Assembly: GCF_024206475.1 (NCBI RefSeq) | Contig: NZ_JAMBPR010000039.1 | Span: 21,843 to 85,842 of the forward strand | Direction: 5' to 3' | DNA: 64,000 bases | Source: Paraburkholderia sp. CNPSo 3274 | GTDB lineage: Bacteria; Pseudomonadota; Gammaproteobacteria; Burkholderiales; Burkholderiaceae | In this document: piece by piece, positions 23,717 through 34,255 of the stretch | Layout of the letters: each line of letters opens with the position of its first letter | How positions within the stretch are numbered: the stretch's first letter is position 1 | Made by a program: the position numbers and the translations under genes | The notes under the pieces: generated by a model | Told to the model about the DNA's origin: nothing | The model's database searches: none | What the model saw: only the letters and a program-made list of their open reading frames with translations

Positions 23717-24709
23717 TCATGGCTCGCCGTGGAGTGACGCCACAGCCTGATCGATCGCGCCGAAAATCGACTTGCCCGCTTCGTCGAGCATCTCGATCTT
23801 CACGCTGTCGCCGAACTTCATGAACTCGGTGCTCGCCTGGCCGCTGTCGATCATTTCGAGGCAGCGCTTCTCGGCGATGCAGCAGTAGCCACGCTTCGCG
23901 TCCTTGTTCGAGACCGTGCCCGAGCCCACGATGGCGCCTGCGCGCAGATTGCGCGTTTTCGCAGCGTGCGCGATCAACTGGCCGAAGTGGAACACCATGT
24001 CCGTGCCGGCATCGGGCTGGCCGACCTTCTTGCCGTTCCAGTGCACGATGAGCGGCAGGTGCACGCGCCCTTCGCGCCAGTGCTCGCCGAGCTCGTCGGG
24101 CGTGACCATCACCGGCGCGAACGCACTGGCCGGCTTGCTCTGGAAAAAGCCGAAGCCCTTCGCGAGTTCCGCGGGAATGAGGTTGCGCAGCGAGACGTCG
24201 TTGACAAGCGTGACGAGCCGCACGGCCCGGAGCGCTTCGTCGGGGCTCGCGCCCATCGGCACGTCGCCGGTCACGACGGCGACTTCGGCCTCGAAGTCGA
24301 TGCCGAACGCCTCGGACGCGCACACGATGTCGTCGCACGGCCCGATGAAGTCGTCGCTGCCGCCCTGGTACATGAGCGGGTCGGTCCAGAATTCAGCGGG
24401 CATCTCGGCGCCGCGCGCGCGACGCACGAGTTCGACGTGATTCACGTACGACGAGCCATCCGCCCATTGGTACGCACGCGGCAGCGGCGCCATGCAATCG
24501 CGCGCGTCGAAGCTGAACGTGTTGCGCGCGCGCCCGTAGTTGAGCGCGTCGTACAGCTCGGCGAGCTGCGGCGCGTAGAAGCGCCAGTCGTCGAGCACGC
24601 GCTGCAGCGTGGGCGCGATCGCGTCGGCGATGGCGGCACTGCGCAGGTCGCGGGAAACGACGATCAGCTGCCCGTCGCGGGTGCCGTCCTTGAGCGTGGC
24701 AAGTTTCAT
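23717..24709 (-). CDS. Fumarylacetoacetate hydrolase family protein
   Basis: A 330-residue FAH-superfamily enzyme. The metal and active-site elements are seen in GIDFEAEVAVVTGDVP (acidic metal ligands), LVNDVSLRNLIP and KPASAFAPVMVTPDELG. Length (330) fits the group with an N-terminal domain (YAPQLAELYDALNYG), as in fumarylacetoacetases of Burkholderia that cleave the last tyrosine-pathway intermediate. It could be a fumarylacetoacetase or a ring-cleavage hydrolase. The divergent gene encodes an IclR regulator, the usual regulator for such aromatic catabolic genes; 117 bases separate them. Confidence 0.9.
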   Translation of the reverse strand: MKLATLKDGTRDGQLIVVSRDLRSAAIADAIAPTLQRVLDDWRFYAPQLAELYDALNYGRARNTFSFDARDCMAPLPRAYQWADGSSYVNHVELVRRARGAEMPAEFWTDPLMYQGGSDDFIGPCDDIVCASEAFGIDFEAEVAVVTGDVPMGASPDEALRAVRLVTLVNDVSLRNLIPAELAKGFGFFQSKPASAFAPVMVTPDELGEHWREGRVHLPLIVHWNGKKVGQPDAGTDMVFHFGQLIAHAAKTRNLRAGAIVGSGTVSNKDAKRGYCCIAEKRCLEMIDSGQASTEFMKFGDSVKIEMLDEAGKSIFGAIDQAVASLHGEP

Positions 24710-24742
24710 GGAATCAGACGTGAGTGACGATAAGGGAAATGT

Positions 24743-24759
24743 ATTCTACGATGGTGAAT
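24743..24759. promoter_or_regulatory. Candidate IclR operator
   Basis: ATTC-TACGATGGT-GAAT is a four-base inverted repeat with a nine-base spacer in the short space between the divergent FAH hydrolase and IclR genes. IclR-family proteins bind palindromes of about this size in such positions; the arms are short, so this is tentative. Confidence 0.3.
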
Positions 24760-24826
24760 CGGCGGGCCCCAAGCGGGCGCGCCGCATGCCCTCAGTTGCC
24801 GTACGTTTGAACACCACAACGCCTCC

Positions 24827-25714
24827 ATGCCGCCAACCGTCCGACCCGCCTCGCCGCGCGCGAGCGCCGAAGATCTCGCCGACACCCTCGACACCGCAGA
24901 GGCGTCGGAAGGCGCCGAAGGCGGCGAAGAAAAACTGCGCTCCGGCATCCAGTCGATCGAAGTGGGTTTTCGCCTGCTCGAAGTACTCACCAGCGAACCG
25001 CGCGCGATGATGCTGCGCGACCTTGCGCAGCGCGCGGGCATGAGCCCGGCGAAGGCGCACCGCTATCTCGTGAGCTTCATGCGCCTCGGCGTGGTCGCGC
25101 AGGACCCGCTCTCGGGGCGCTACGAACTGGGCGGCTTTGCGTTGCAGCTTGGACTCGCGCGCCTCGCGCGCGTGGACGGCGTCAAACTCGCGCGCCTCGC
25201 GCTCACCGAATTGCGCGACGCGCTCGACATCACCGTGGGCATCGCCGTGTGGGGCAATCAGGGGCCAACCGTCGTGCACTGGCTGGAGTCGAGCCACCCT
25301 GCGAAAGCGTCGCTCAAGCTCGGCGACGTCATGCCGATGCTCAGTTCCGCCACGGGCCTGCTATTCGCCGCCTACCTGCCGCGCAGCAAGACCGCCCCGA
25401 TGATCGAGCGCGAACTCGCGGGCGCGCAGCACTACTCGTACGGCTCGACACCGCGTACGGCAGAGGCGCTTGAATGCGCACTGGCAGAAGTTCGCGAGCA
25501 TGGCGCAGCCCGCGTGGAAGGCATGTTGCTGCCGACTATCCACGCGTTCTGCACGCCTGTGTTCGACGCGAGCGGCGAACTCGCGCTCGGGCTCATCGCG
25601 CTCGGTCACGAAGGCGCGTTCGATATCGACTGGAACGGCGTCGTGGACACCGCGTTGCGCGCGTGCGCCGAAAAACTGTCGTACGAATTGGGGTACAGTC
25701 CAACGCCGCGCTGA
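24827..25714 (+). CDS. IclR-family transcriptional regulator
   Basis: A 295-residue regulator. A 35-residue acidic N-terminal extension precedes the winged helix-turn-helix (residues 38-100: SIEVGFRLLEVL, LRDLAQRAGMSPAKAHRYL) and the effector-binding GAF-like domain (110-290: VGIAVWGNQGPTVVHW, FCTPVFDASGELALGLIALG). IclR proteins act mostly as aromatic-acid-responsive regulators. The divergent FAH-family gene is the likely target, with autoregulation of the shared region. No ribosome site is visible before the ATG, so a later start cannot be excluded. Confidence 0.92.
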   Translation: MPPTVRPASPRASAEDLADTLDTAEASEGAEGGEEKLRSGIQSIEVGFRLLEVLTSEPRAMMLRDLAQRAGMSPAKAHRYLVSFMRLGVVAQDPLSGRYELGGFALQLGLARLARVDGVKLARLALTELRDALDITVGIAVWGNQGPTVVHWLESSHPAKASLKLGDVMPMLSSATGLLFAAYLPRSKTAPMIERELAGAQHYSYGSTPRTAEALECALAEVREHGAARVEGMLLPTIHAFCTPVFDASGELALGLIALGHEGAFDIDWNGVVDTALRACAEKLSYELGYSPTPR

Positions 25715-25832
25715 AGGCTGTATGCCTGGGCCGGCAGACATGTGACCCCGCTCTCGCGCGTCGGCGTTTCTGCGCGCACCGGGCGGGTTGTGTCACATTA
25801 ACGTACGACAGATACCGCCCCACGAACCGCCG

Positions 25833-27239
25833 ATGTCCACTCCAGCCGCCCCGCGCGAGGCACGCCGCCTCGACACCGACTCACCCACGCCGCAGCGCAT
25901 GCGCGCGTGGCGCTGGGTGGGTGTGTTCGTCGCGGTCACGGCGCTCCATTGGCTCGCGGCCGAATGGTTCGAGCGGCATCACAGCGCGCCGCCGCCCATC
26001 GCGCACGTGCGCGTTCCGGTGCAAGTGGCGCTCCTCAAACCCGAGCGCATCGAGCGCGAGGCACCGCCCGCGGGCCCCGCGGCGGCGCCCGCGCATGCCG
26101 CGCCCAAACCGGCGCCTAAGCCCGCCGAGCCGCATACGCTGCACACTGTGACGCCGCCCAAACCGCACCCCAAAGCGCCGGCCTCGCCACCGGATACGCA
26201 GGCGGCGTCCGCGCCCGCAGCCGCATCGCAAGCCAGCGCGAGCGGCGCCGGCACTAGCGGGACGGCAAGCACGGCGCCCGGCAACGGCAAGCAGCCTTCG
26301 GCACAAGCCACGCAGGCCTCGCATGGACTGAAGTTTTCGGTGCCCCCATCGGGCGAATTGCAGTACGACACGTTCTATAACGGTGTGCGCAATCAGCCCG
26401 GCACGATCCACTGGTCAAGCGATGGGCAACGCTACGAGATGGTCGTGCGTGTGCCCCTGCCCTTCGTCGGCGAGTTCAGCTGGACGAGCAAGGGCCGCGT
26501 GGACGCCTTCGGCCTCGCACCCGATCAGTACATCGAAAAGCGCGGCCATCGTCCCTCGGACGTGACGATTTTCAACCGCACCGACAAGCAGATCGTGTTC
26601 ACGCGCACGCCCAACTCGCTCGCACTGCCCGATGGCGCGCAGGACCGCTTCAGCATGGTGATGCAGCTCGCAAGCCTCGTGCGCGGCGACCCCGATGCGT
26701 ACAAGCCGGGCGTCACGCGCGAGTTCTATGTCGCGGACAACGACAGCGGCGAGAGCTGGCCCATCACCACGATCGGCGACGAAACGGTGAGCACGGATCA
26801 TGGCTACGTCACGGCGCGCCACTTCATGCGTCTGCCGCGCCGCGAGGGCGACAAGCGGCGCATCGACGTGTGGCTCGCGCAGTCGCTCGGCTGGTTGCCC
26901 GTGCGCCTCGTGCAAACCGAACCGAATGGCAACCAGTTCGAACTGGTGTGGCGTGGCGTGCTAACGGCGCCGAGCGCGACGAACGCGCCTGCGCCGACGC
27001 CCGACTCCGCGACGGCCACGACCGCCACGGCGCCCAACGCCGCACCCGACACAACATCGGCACAATCCGCAACATCGGAAGCTGCGCCAGCCTCTGCGCC
27101 GCAACCGCAATCGCCAGTGCAACCTGCACCACCCGCCAATACGCAGACAGAAACGCCAACCGAATCACCGCCGCAACCGTCCACTGACGACGCGCAGCCC
27201 TCACCCGCCTCGCCGGGCCCGGCGCCCGAACATCCCTGA
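25833..27239 (+). CDS. DUF3108 domain protein with membrane anchor
   Basis: A 468-residue protein. One hydrophobic helix (about 27-45, WRWVGVFVAVTALHWLAAEW) anchors it; a Pro/Ala/Lys-rich linker follows (60-160), resembling TonB-type linkers. The DUF3108 domain occupies about 165-385 (FSVPPSGELQYDTFYNG, QRYEMVVRVPLPFVGEFSW, VWLAQSLGWLPVRLVQTEPN). The last 85 residues are Ala/Thr/Pro/Gln-rich and disordered. DUF3108 proteins are periplasmic beta-rich proteins of unknown function in Burkholderiaceae. The start at 25833 is chosen because TTGTGT and GATACC 17 bases apart place a promoter just upstream; no ribosome site is clear. Confidence 0.82.
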   Translation: MSTPAAPREARRLDTDSPTPQRMRAWRWVGVFVAVTALHWLAAEWFERHHSAPPPIAHVRVPVQVALLKPERIEREAPPAGPAAAPAHAAPKPAPKPAEPHTLHTVTPPKPHPKAPASPPDTQAASAPAAASQASASGAGTSGTASTAPGNGKQPSAQATQASHGLKFSVPPSGELQYDTFYNGVRNQPGTIHWSSDGQRYEMVVRVPLPFVGEFSWTSKGRVDAFGLAPDQYIEKRGHRPSDVTIFNRTDKQIVFTRTPNSLALPDGAQDRFSMVMQLASLVRGDPDAYKPGVTREFYVADNDSGESWPITTIGDETVSTDHGYVTARHFMRLPRREGDKRRIDVWLAQSLGWLPVRLVQTEPNGNQFELVWRGVLTAPSATNAPAPTPDSATATTATAPNAAPDTTSAQSATSEAAPASAPQPQSPVQPAPPANTQTETPTESPPQPSTDDAQPSPASPGPAPEHP

Positions 27240-27657
27240 GCGCGCAACCGCACGAACCGCTCGATCCGGACGGCCCGCTTCGCAACACAAATTCGCGAAT
27301 GAGCGCATACTCGAATCGAGCCGTGCGTCAAGGATCGCAAGGCATCGCGCGCATCACGAAGGGCCGAAAAACAAGCAGACGAAATACGGCAGCACGACTC
27401 CGCGCGCAAACGGACCAGCAAACGGACCAGCAAACGGACCAGCACGAACAAACCGATACAACGCTGCAAAAGACGGGCAAAATCGGCACGACACAATAAA
27501 CGGCGCAGCAAACAGGGACGCGACACACAAGCTAACGAACATCGCATCGCGCATCGTCTGCGCGCCCCAGGCGCGCGGATTGCTCCACCCAGCATCGCGT
27601 GCATGCAGTACCTCGCAAACGGCTTGACTCCCAGCCTGGAAGGCGAAGGAGGAACCC
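27240..27657. other. 418-base intergenic region, A-rich, with a 12-bp tandem repeat
   Basis: No supported gene. The region is visibly richer in A than its surroundings and contains the 12-bp repeat at 27407-27442. It separates the DUF3108 gene from a hydrolase gene whose own ribosome site (AAGGAGG) lies at its right end. A 66-codon frame runs through it but is low complexity (QQTDQQTDQ) and has no ribosome site. Confidence 0.6.
27407..27442. repeat. Three tandem copies of a 12-bp unit
   Basis: CAAACGGACCAG is repeated three times without mismatch (27407-27418, 27419-27430, 27431-27442). It is in noncoding DNA and may vary in copy number between strains. Confidence 0.9.
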
Positions 27658-28446
27658 ATGCAAGTGACTGTCAACGGCATCGATACGCACTATGTCTTCG
27701 ACGACAGGAGCGGTGGGCCCGCGCTGGCGTTCATTCATCAACTCGGCGGCGACCTTGGCGTGTGGGACACGCTCGCCGGACATTTCCGCCATCGTCACAG
27801 CGTGTTGCGCTATGACGTGCGTGGCCACGGCGCGAGTGCCGTCGCGAGCAAGCCCTTCGGCTTCGCAGAACTCGCCGCCGACCTCGACGCGCTTTTCGAC
27901 GCAACTGGCATCGAGCATGCGCATCTCGTCGGCATGTCGATGGGCGGCATGATCGCGCAGCAGTTCGCGCTCGATTACCCGGAACGCGTGACGACGCTCA
28001 CGCTTTGCGACACGGCTAGCCATACGCCGCCACAAGCGCGCGAAACGTGGAACGAGCGCGCCGCGACGGTACGCAGCGACGGTCTCGGGGCGCTCGTCGA
28101 CGCGACGATGGCGCGCTGGTTCACCGCCGACTTCCGGCGCACGCATGCGCCGACTGTCGAGCGGATTTGTGACGTTTTATTACGGACCCCTTCAGAAGGC
28201 TATGCGATGGCCTGCGAGGCGCTACGCGATTTCGACGTGGAAAACAGGCTCGGGCAAGTGCGAGTGCCGACGCTCGCAGTGGCGGGCCGCCACGACAACG
28301 GCACGCCGATGGCGATGACGCAGGGCCTCGCAAGAGCGATAGAAGGTTCGCATTTTGTGGTGCTCGACGCCGCGCATCTGGCCCCGGTAGAGGAGTCGCA
28401 CCGTTTCACCGCGTTGCTCGAAACGTTTCTCAAGCAGTTGGTCTAA
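27658..28446 (+). CDS. Alpha/beta hydrolase, 3-oxoadipate enol-lactonase type
   Basis: A 262-residue cytosolic alpha/beta hydrolase. The oxyanion segment FIHQLGGDLGVWD, the nucleophile elbow GMSMGG (Ser about 102), the acid near GRHDNGTP and the His in LDAAHLAPVEES form the triad. Spacing and the DVRGHGAS motif are those of the PcaD (enol-lactone hydrolase) group, but no other protocatechuate genes are nearby, so the substrate is open. AAGGAGG lies seven bases before the ATG, a strong ribosome site. It is a single gene in its own transcript. Confidence 0.88.
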   Translation: MQVTVNGIDTHYVFDDRSGGPALAFIHQLGGDLGVWDTLAGHFRHRHSVLRYDVRGHGASAVASKPFGFAELAADLDALFDATGIEHAHLVGMSMGGMIAQQFALDYPERVTTLTLCDTASHTPPQARETWNERAATVRSDGLGALVDATMARWFTADFRRTHAPTVERICDVLLRTPSEGYAMACEALRDFDVENRLGQVRVPTLAVAGRHDNGTPMAMTQGLARAIEGSHFVVLDAAHLAPVEESHRFTALLETFLKQLV

Positions 28447-28550
28447 GTAGTTCGAAGTAAATGCATCATGGCAGTGGCAGCAGACGCAGTTGAGAAGTGA
28501 AGTATAAAAAGGGAGAGCAGTCCACATAAGAGGTGATGCGGGACCCACCC

Positions 28551-28578
28551 CTTGAATTCCAGAACGAACGCTCCATGT
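28551..28578 (+). promoter_or_regulatory. Sigma-32 (RpoH)-like promoter of the DUF3567 gene
   Basis: CTTGAA, 14 bases, then CTCCATGT. The heat-shock sigma consensus is CTTGAAA-N11-16-CCCCATNT, so the match is good, with one mismatch in the -10 element. The predicted start at about 28585 gives a leader of about 38 bases before the gene at 28623, which has its own AAGGAG ribosome site. Nothing else in the 176-base gap looks like a promoter of this quality. Confidence 0.55.
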
Positions 28579-28622
28579 AATGACCGAGAAGGTCGGGGAG
28601 CACAGGAAAAAGGAGTGTCGCC

Positions 28623-28880
28623 ATGCAAATGATCTACAACAGTCCCAACTATTGCGTTGTCGAGTTCCCACCGCAGGACGGCCATAGCGCCATGCGCGCA
28701 GGCGGCTACGAGATCGTCGACAAGAACGCGCGCCGCGAGATCTTCATCGACGGCGTGATGGCGGCACGTTTTCGCGAAGACGTGCAAAAGCTGATGGACG
28801 AAGACCAGTCGCTCGACGAAGTCGACGAATTCCTCGGACAGTTCGACAGCCTCATGCAGCAACCCGTCGTGCTTCACTGA
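28623..28880 (+). CDS. DUF3567 (BTH_I0359-family) protein
   Basis: An 85-residue protein of a family (DUF3567, BTH_I0359 type) restricted to Burkholderiales-like beta-proteobacteria. The start MQMIYNSPNYCVVEF and the segment YEIVDKNARREIFIDG are almost invariant in the family; the C-terminal half is helical and acidic (DEDQSLDEVDEFLGQF). A structure is known for the family but function is not. It is predicted cytosolic. AAAGGAG precedes the ATG and a strong hairpin follows the stop, so this is a one-gene transcript, here behind a sigma-32-like promoter. Confidence 0.93.
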   Translation: MQMIYNSPNYCVVEFPPQDGHSAMRAGGYEIVDKNARREIFIDGVMAARFREDVQKLMDEDQSLDEVDEFLGQFDSLMQQPVVLH

Positions 28881-28925
28881 CGCTAGCGCACCCCGCGGCA
28901 CTCAACGCGCAGCGTCCTTCACACG

Positions 28926-28960
28926 AAACCCCGTCCGGCTTGGCCGGCCGGGGTTTTCTT
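28926..28960 (+). terminator. Terminator after the DUF3567 gene
   Basis: AAACCCCGTCCGG pairs with CCGGCCGGGGTTT around a short loop, followed by TTTTCTTTT on the plus strand. Clear Rho-independent form. Confidence 0.88.
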
Positions 28961-29083
28961 TTGGCCGTCCGGCGCGCGCCACAGCGGTTGCCTGCGCGCG
29001 ACGCCGCCGGCAGCGGCCCATTGCCGCAGCGGCTACAATGTGAGGTTTCCCAGTTCAACCGGCACCACGCCCGCCCGCGATCC

Positions 29084-30154
29084 ATGAACCAGCCCGCAGC
29101 CCTTGCCTCGCGCCCCGCCGGGGACGCCAAATACACGCGCGGCGCAGCGCTTCCCGCGCTGCTCGCCTCGCGTATCGTGATCCTGGACGGCGCGATGGGC
29201 ACGATGATCCAGCGCTACAAGCTCGACGAAGCCGCCTACCGCGGCGAACGCTTCAAGGACTACCCGCGCGATATCAAGGGCAACAACGAACTGCTCTCGC
29301 TCACGCAGCCGCAGATCATCAGCGAGATTCACGAGCAGTATCTCGCGGCGGGCGCGGACATCATCGAGACCAACACGTTCGGCGCGACCACAGTGGCCCA
29401 GGACGACTACGGCATGGGCGAACTCGCCATCGAGATGAACGTCGAGTCGGCGAAGCTCGCGCGCGCCGCGTGCGACAAGTATTCGACGCCGGACAAGCCG
29501 CGCTTCGCCGCGGGCGCGATCGGGCCGACGCCGAAAACGGCGAGCATCTCGCCCGACGTGAACGATCCGGGCGCGCGCAACGTGACGTTCGAAGAACTGC
29601 GCCGTGCGTACTACGAGCAGGCGAAGGCGCTCATGGACGGCGGCTGCGACCTCTTCCTCGTCGAGACGATCTTCGACACGCTCAACGCCAAGGCCGCGCT
29701 GTTCGCGCTCGACCAGCTCTTCGAAGACACGGGCGAGAATCTGCCGATCATGATCTCGGGCACCGTCACCGACGCCTCGGGCCGCATTCTCTCGGGCCAG
29801 ACCGTCGAAGCATTCTGGAACTCGCTGCGCCACGCGAAGCCGCTCACGTTCGGTCTGAACTGCGCGCTGGGCGCGGCGCTCATGCGCCCGTACATCGCCG
29901 AACTTGCGAAACTCTGCGACACGTACGTCTCGTGCTATCCGAACGCGGGCCTGCCCAACCCGATGAGCGACACGGGCTTCGACGAAACGCCCACCGATAC
30001 TTCGGCACTGCTCAAGGAATTCGCGAGCGCCGGTCTCGTAAACCTGGCGGGCGGCTGCTGCGGCACGACGCCTGAGCACATCGCGGCCATCGCCCGCGCG
30101 CTCGCCGAGATCAAGCCGCGCCGCTGGCCCGGCCAGTATCGCGACGCTGCCTGA
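29084..30154 (+). CDS. metH: Methionine synthase, homocysteine-binding half (split MetH)
   Basis: A 356-residue homocysteine S-methyltransferase domain equal to the first domain of E. coli MetH. The zinc cysteines are in FGLNCALG and LAGGCCGTTPEH. The start of the domain, VILDGAMGTMIQ, is at about residue 35. It ends cleanly after the (beta/alpha)8 barrel. The gene for the remaining three domains starts 61 bases downstream. A -10-like TACAAT is at 29034, but no good -35 is seen. No cobalamin riboswitch is recognised in the leader. It works with the next gene to make methionine from homocysteine and methyl-tetrahydrofolate. Confidence 0.95.
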   Translation: MNQPAALASRPAGDAKYTRGAALPALLASRIVILDGAMGTMIQRYKLDEAAYRGERFKDYPRDIKGNNELLSLTQPQIISEIHEQYLAAGADIIETNTFGATTVAQDDYGMGELAIEMNVESAKLARAACDKYSTPDKPRFAAGAIGPTPKTASISPDVNDPGARNVTFEELRRAYYEQAKALMDGGCDLFLVETIFDTLNAKAALFALDQLFEDTGENLPIMISGTVTDASGRILSGQTVEAFWNSLRHAKPLTFGLNCALGAALMRPYIAELAKLCDTYVSCYPNAGLPNPMSDTGFDETPTDTSALLKEFASAGLVNLAGGCCGTTPEHIAAIARALAEIKPRRWPGQYRDAA

Positions 30155-30215
30155 CGACACATTCGATCACTGCTTTCGAGTCCCGCTCCAACACCATACG
30201 ATCCGGTCCCACGCC

Positions 30216-32933
<2,718 letters not shown>

Positions 32934-32941
32934 GCCGCACG

Positions 32942-32970
32942 GCGCGCCGCCCCGGGCGGCGCGCTTTCTC
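32942..32970 (+). terminator. Terminator after the split metH genes
   Basis: GCGCGCCGCC (32942-32951), three-base loop, GGCGGCGCGC (32955-32964), then TTTCTC. Compact Rho-independent form nine bases past the stop. Confidence 0.8.
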
Positions 32971-33181
32971 CCGTCGCGCTACCCCCTGTTGTCGCCGCCC
33001 GACATACGCCATCCGGCAAGGTGAAGATTACGCGCGCGCGATTTTTCGGCTTTGTAAGATGGCCCGGCAAGACCCGGTATCACCTGCATGACACCCGGCC
33101 ACATGCGGCAACGCCGCGCCGGCTCGATCATCAGCAAATCCTTAAAACGCAAAATCGAAGCAACCTCGACGGAGAAATCGT

Positions 33182-33385
33182 ATGAAGAAGCTGATGTTGA
33201 TGTTGACCGCCTTCGGCGTCGCGGCGCTTGCGCAGCCGTCGTTCGCCCAGCCGGCCGCGCCGGAGCAGGCGAGCCCGGCGACGTCGTATTCGGCGCCCAC
33301 CGAAAAGCACGTGAAGAAGCCGAAGAAAAAGAAGATGAAGAAGTCGGAGGCTTCCGCTGCCGAACCGGCGGCCGCCAGCGAGTAA
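33182..33385 (+). CDS. Small secreted Lys-rich protein
   Basis: A 67-residue protein with a clear signal peptide (MKKLMLMLTAFGVAALAQPSFAQ, cut near residue 23) and a short mature part of about 44 residues that is Pro/Ala-rich, with a strongly basic block (HVKKPKKKKMKK) then an acidic-Ala tail. Similar small proteins occur in Burkholderiaceae; function unknown, possibly binding to negatively charged surfaces or nucleic acid outside the cytoplasm. GGAG precedes the ATG by eight bases. A strong hairpin follows, so this is its own transcript. Confidence 0.78.
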   Translation: MKKLMLMLTAFGVAALAQPSFAQPAAPEQASPATSYSAPTEKHVKKPKKKKMKKSEASAAEPAAASE

Positions 33386-33403
33386 CGTGAGCCGAAGGTG
33401 AAC

Positions 33404-33443
33404 AAAAGCAAAGAGCCCGCGATGTTGCGGGCTCTTTGCTTTT
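33404..33443. terminator. Bidirectional terminator between the Lys-rich protein and DUF1840 genes
   Basis: AAAAGCAAAGAGCCCGC (33404-33420) pairs with GCGGGCTCTTTGCTTTT (33427-33443). Strong stem with A and T runs on either side, able to end transcripts from both sides. Confidence 0.9.
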
Positions 33444-33567
33444 GGAATGTCGAATCGGACGGGGCAGCCGGAGCTGTCCTCACAGGCTAGCCGCTGCGCG
33501 CAATGGAGACAGCGTAATCCCTCGCTCACCGGTCGGTCACGTCACGCAAGGACGTCAAACACGGACC

Positions 33568-33894
33568 TCAAATGCCCCACAATACGTCGTTGTCTTCCTT
33601 CTTTGCGGCGCGCAGCATATCGAGGAAAGGAAAGGCGCGTTGCGCAAGGCCGACCGGCAGTTCGTGATGCACGCGGTCATCCTCGCCTTCGTGGAAGTGG
33701 CCTTCCTGCTCGTGGCGCTCTTTCTTGTCGGTGGCGATGGCCGCTTCGAGCTTGGTGATGGCGGTGTCGAGTTCGTCGTGGGTGATCACGCCGCGCGGGC
33801 CGAGCCGCTTGCCGATGATGCCGAGAAGGTATTGTGCGAGGTTCTCCAGCATCGTGACGTCGGGCGCCGCGTGACATTTAAAAGTAACCAGCAT
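33568..33894 (-). CDS. DUF1840 family protein
   Basis: A 108-residue cytosolic protein of the DUF1840 family, restricted to beta-proteobacteria. It begins MLVTFKCHAAPDVTM and has the family's ENLAQYLLGIIGKRLGPRGV, then the HDELDTAITKLEAAI helix and the FPFLDMLRAAKKEDNDVLWG end. Two His/Asp/Glu-rich stretches (HEQEGHFHEGEDDRVHH) could bind metal. AAAGGGA before the ATG is a fair ribosome site. Function unknown. It stands alone, convergent with the small Lys-rich protein gene and divergent from argS. Confidence 0.9.
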   Translation of the reverse strand: MLVTFKCHAAPDVTMLENLAQYLLGIIGKRLGPRGVITHDELDTAITKLEAAIATDKKERHEQEGHFHEGEDDRVHHELPVGLAQRAFPFLDMLRAAKKEDNDVLWGI

Positions 33895-34255
33895 GTCTGT
33901 TCCCTTTATGATTTTTTGGATCTGCGCGTGACGTTCCGGCCTGCGAAGCCAGACGGGCCAAGGCGACCCATGTCGCGCTACCTCATTTCACATATTAGCA
34001 CCTGCTAAAATCCGTCAGGACGGAATTACCCGCAGGGTGCGGCGCCCGGACGTTCTGGCGTCAGGTACGCCACCACGCCGCCTGCCGCAACGAGGCCGCC
34101 CGCGCATTGGCGCATTGCAGGTGGCCCGCCGCGAGGCTGGCGCGCCCTCACCCGTATTCGGCGGTCGGCGCCGCCAAGCCAGGGGCCATGCCCCGGGTTA
34201 CGCCCCCAGGCGCCGGCGCCGCATCCCCATTACCCGCACAGGACTTGCAACCAGC
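33895..34255. other. 361-base region between DUF1840 and argS with a palindrome and a long leader
   Basis: No gene. TTAGCA-CC-TGCTAA (33995-34008), a perfect palindrome, overlaps a TAAAAT -10-like element (34006-34011). If transcription starts near 34018, argS has a GC-rich leader of about 240 bases with several short inverted repeats. The first part holds upstream DNA of the DUF1840 gene. Confidence 0.5.

Noticed and set aside
28961..29083. Possible cobalamin or SAM riboswitch ahead of metH
   Set aside because: The leader after the DUF3567 terminator is only about 120 bases. No B12-box-like or SAM-riboswitch core pattern was recognised by eye. A covariance-model search would be decisive.
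30155..30215. Possible frameshift splitting metH
   Set aside because: The first gene ends after a complete barrel, the 61 bases between have no MetH similarity in any frame, and the second has its own start. The split form is also known in relatives.
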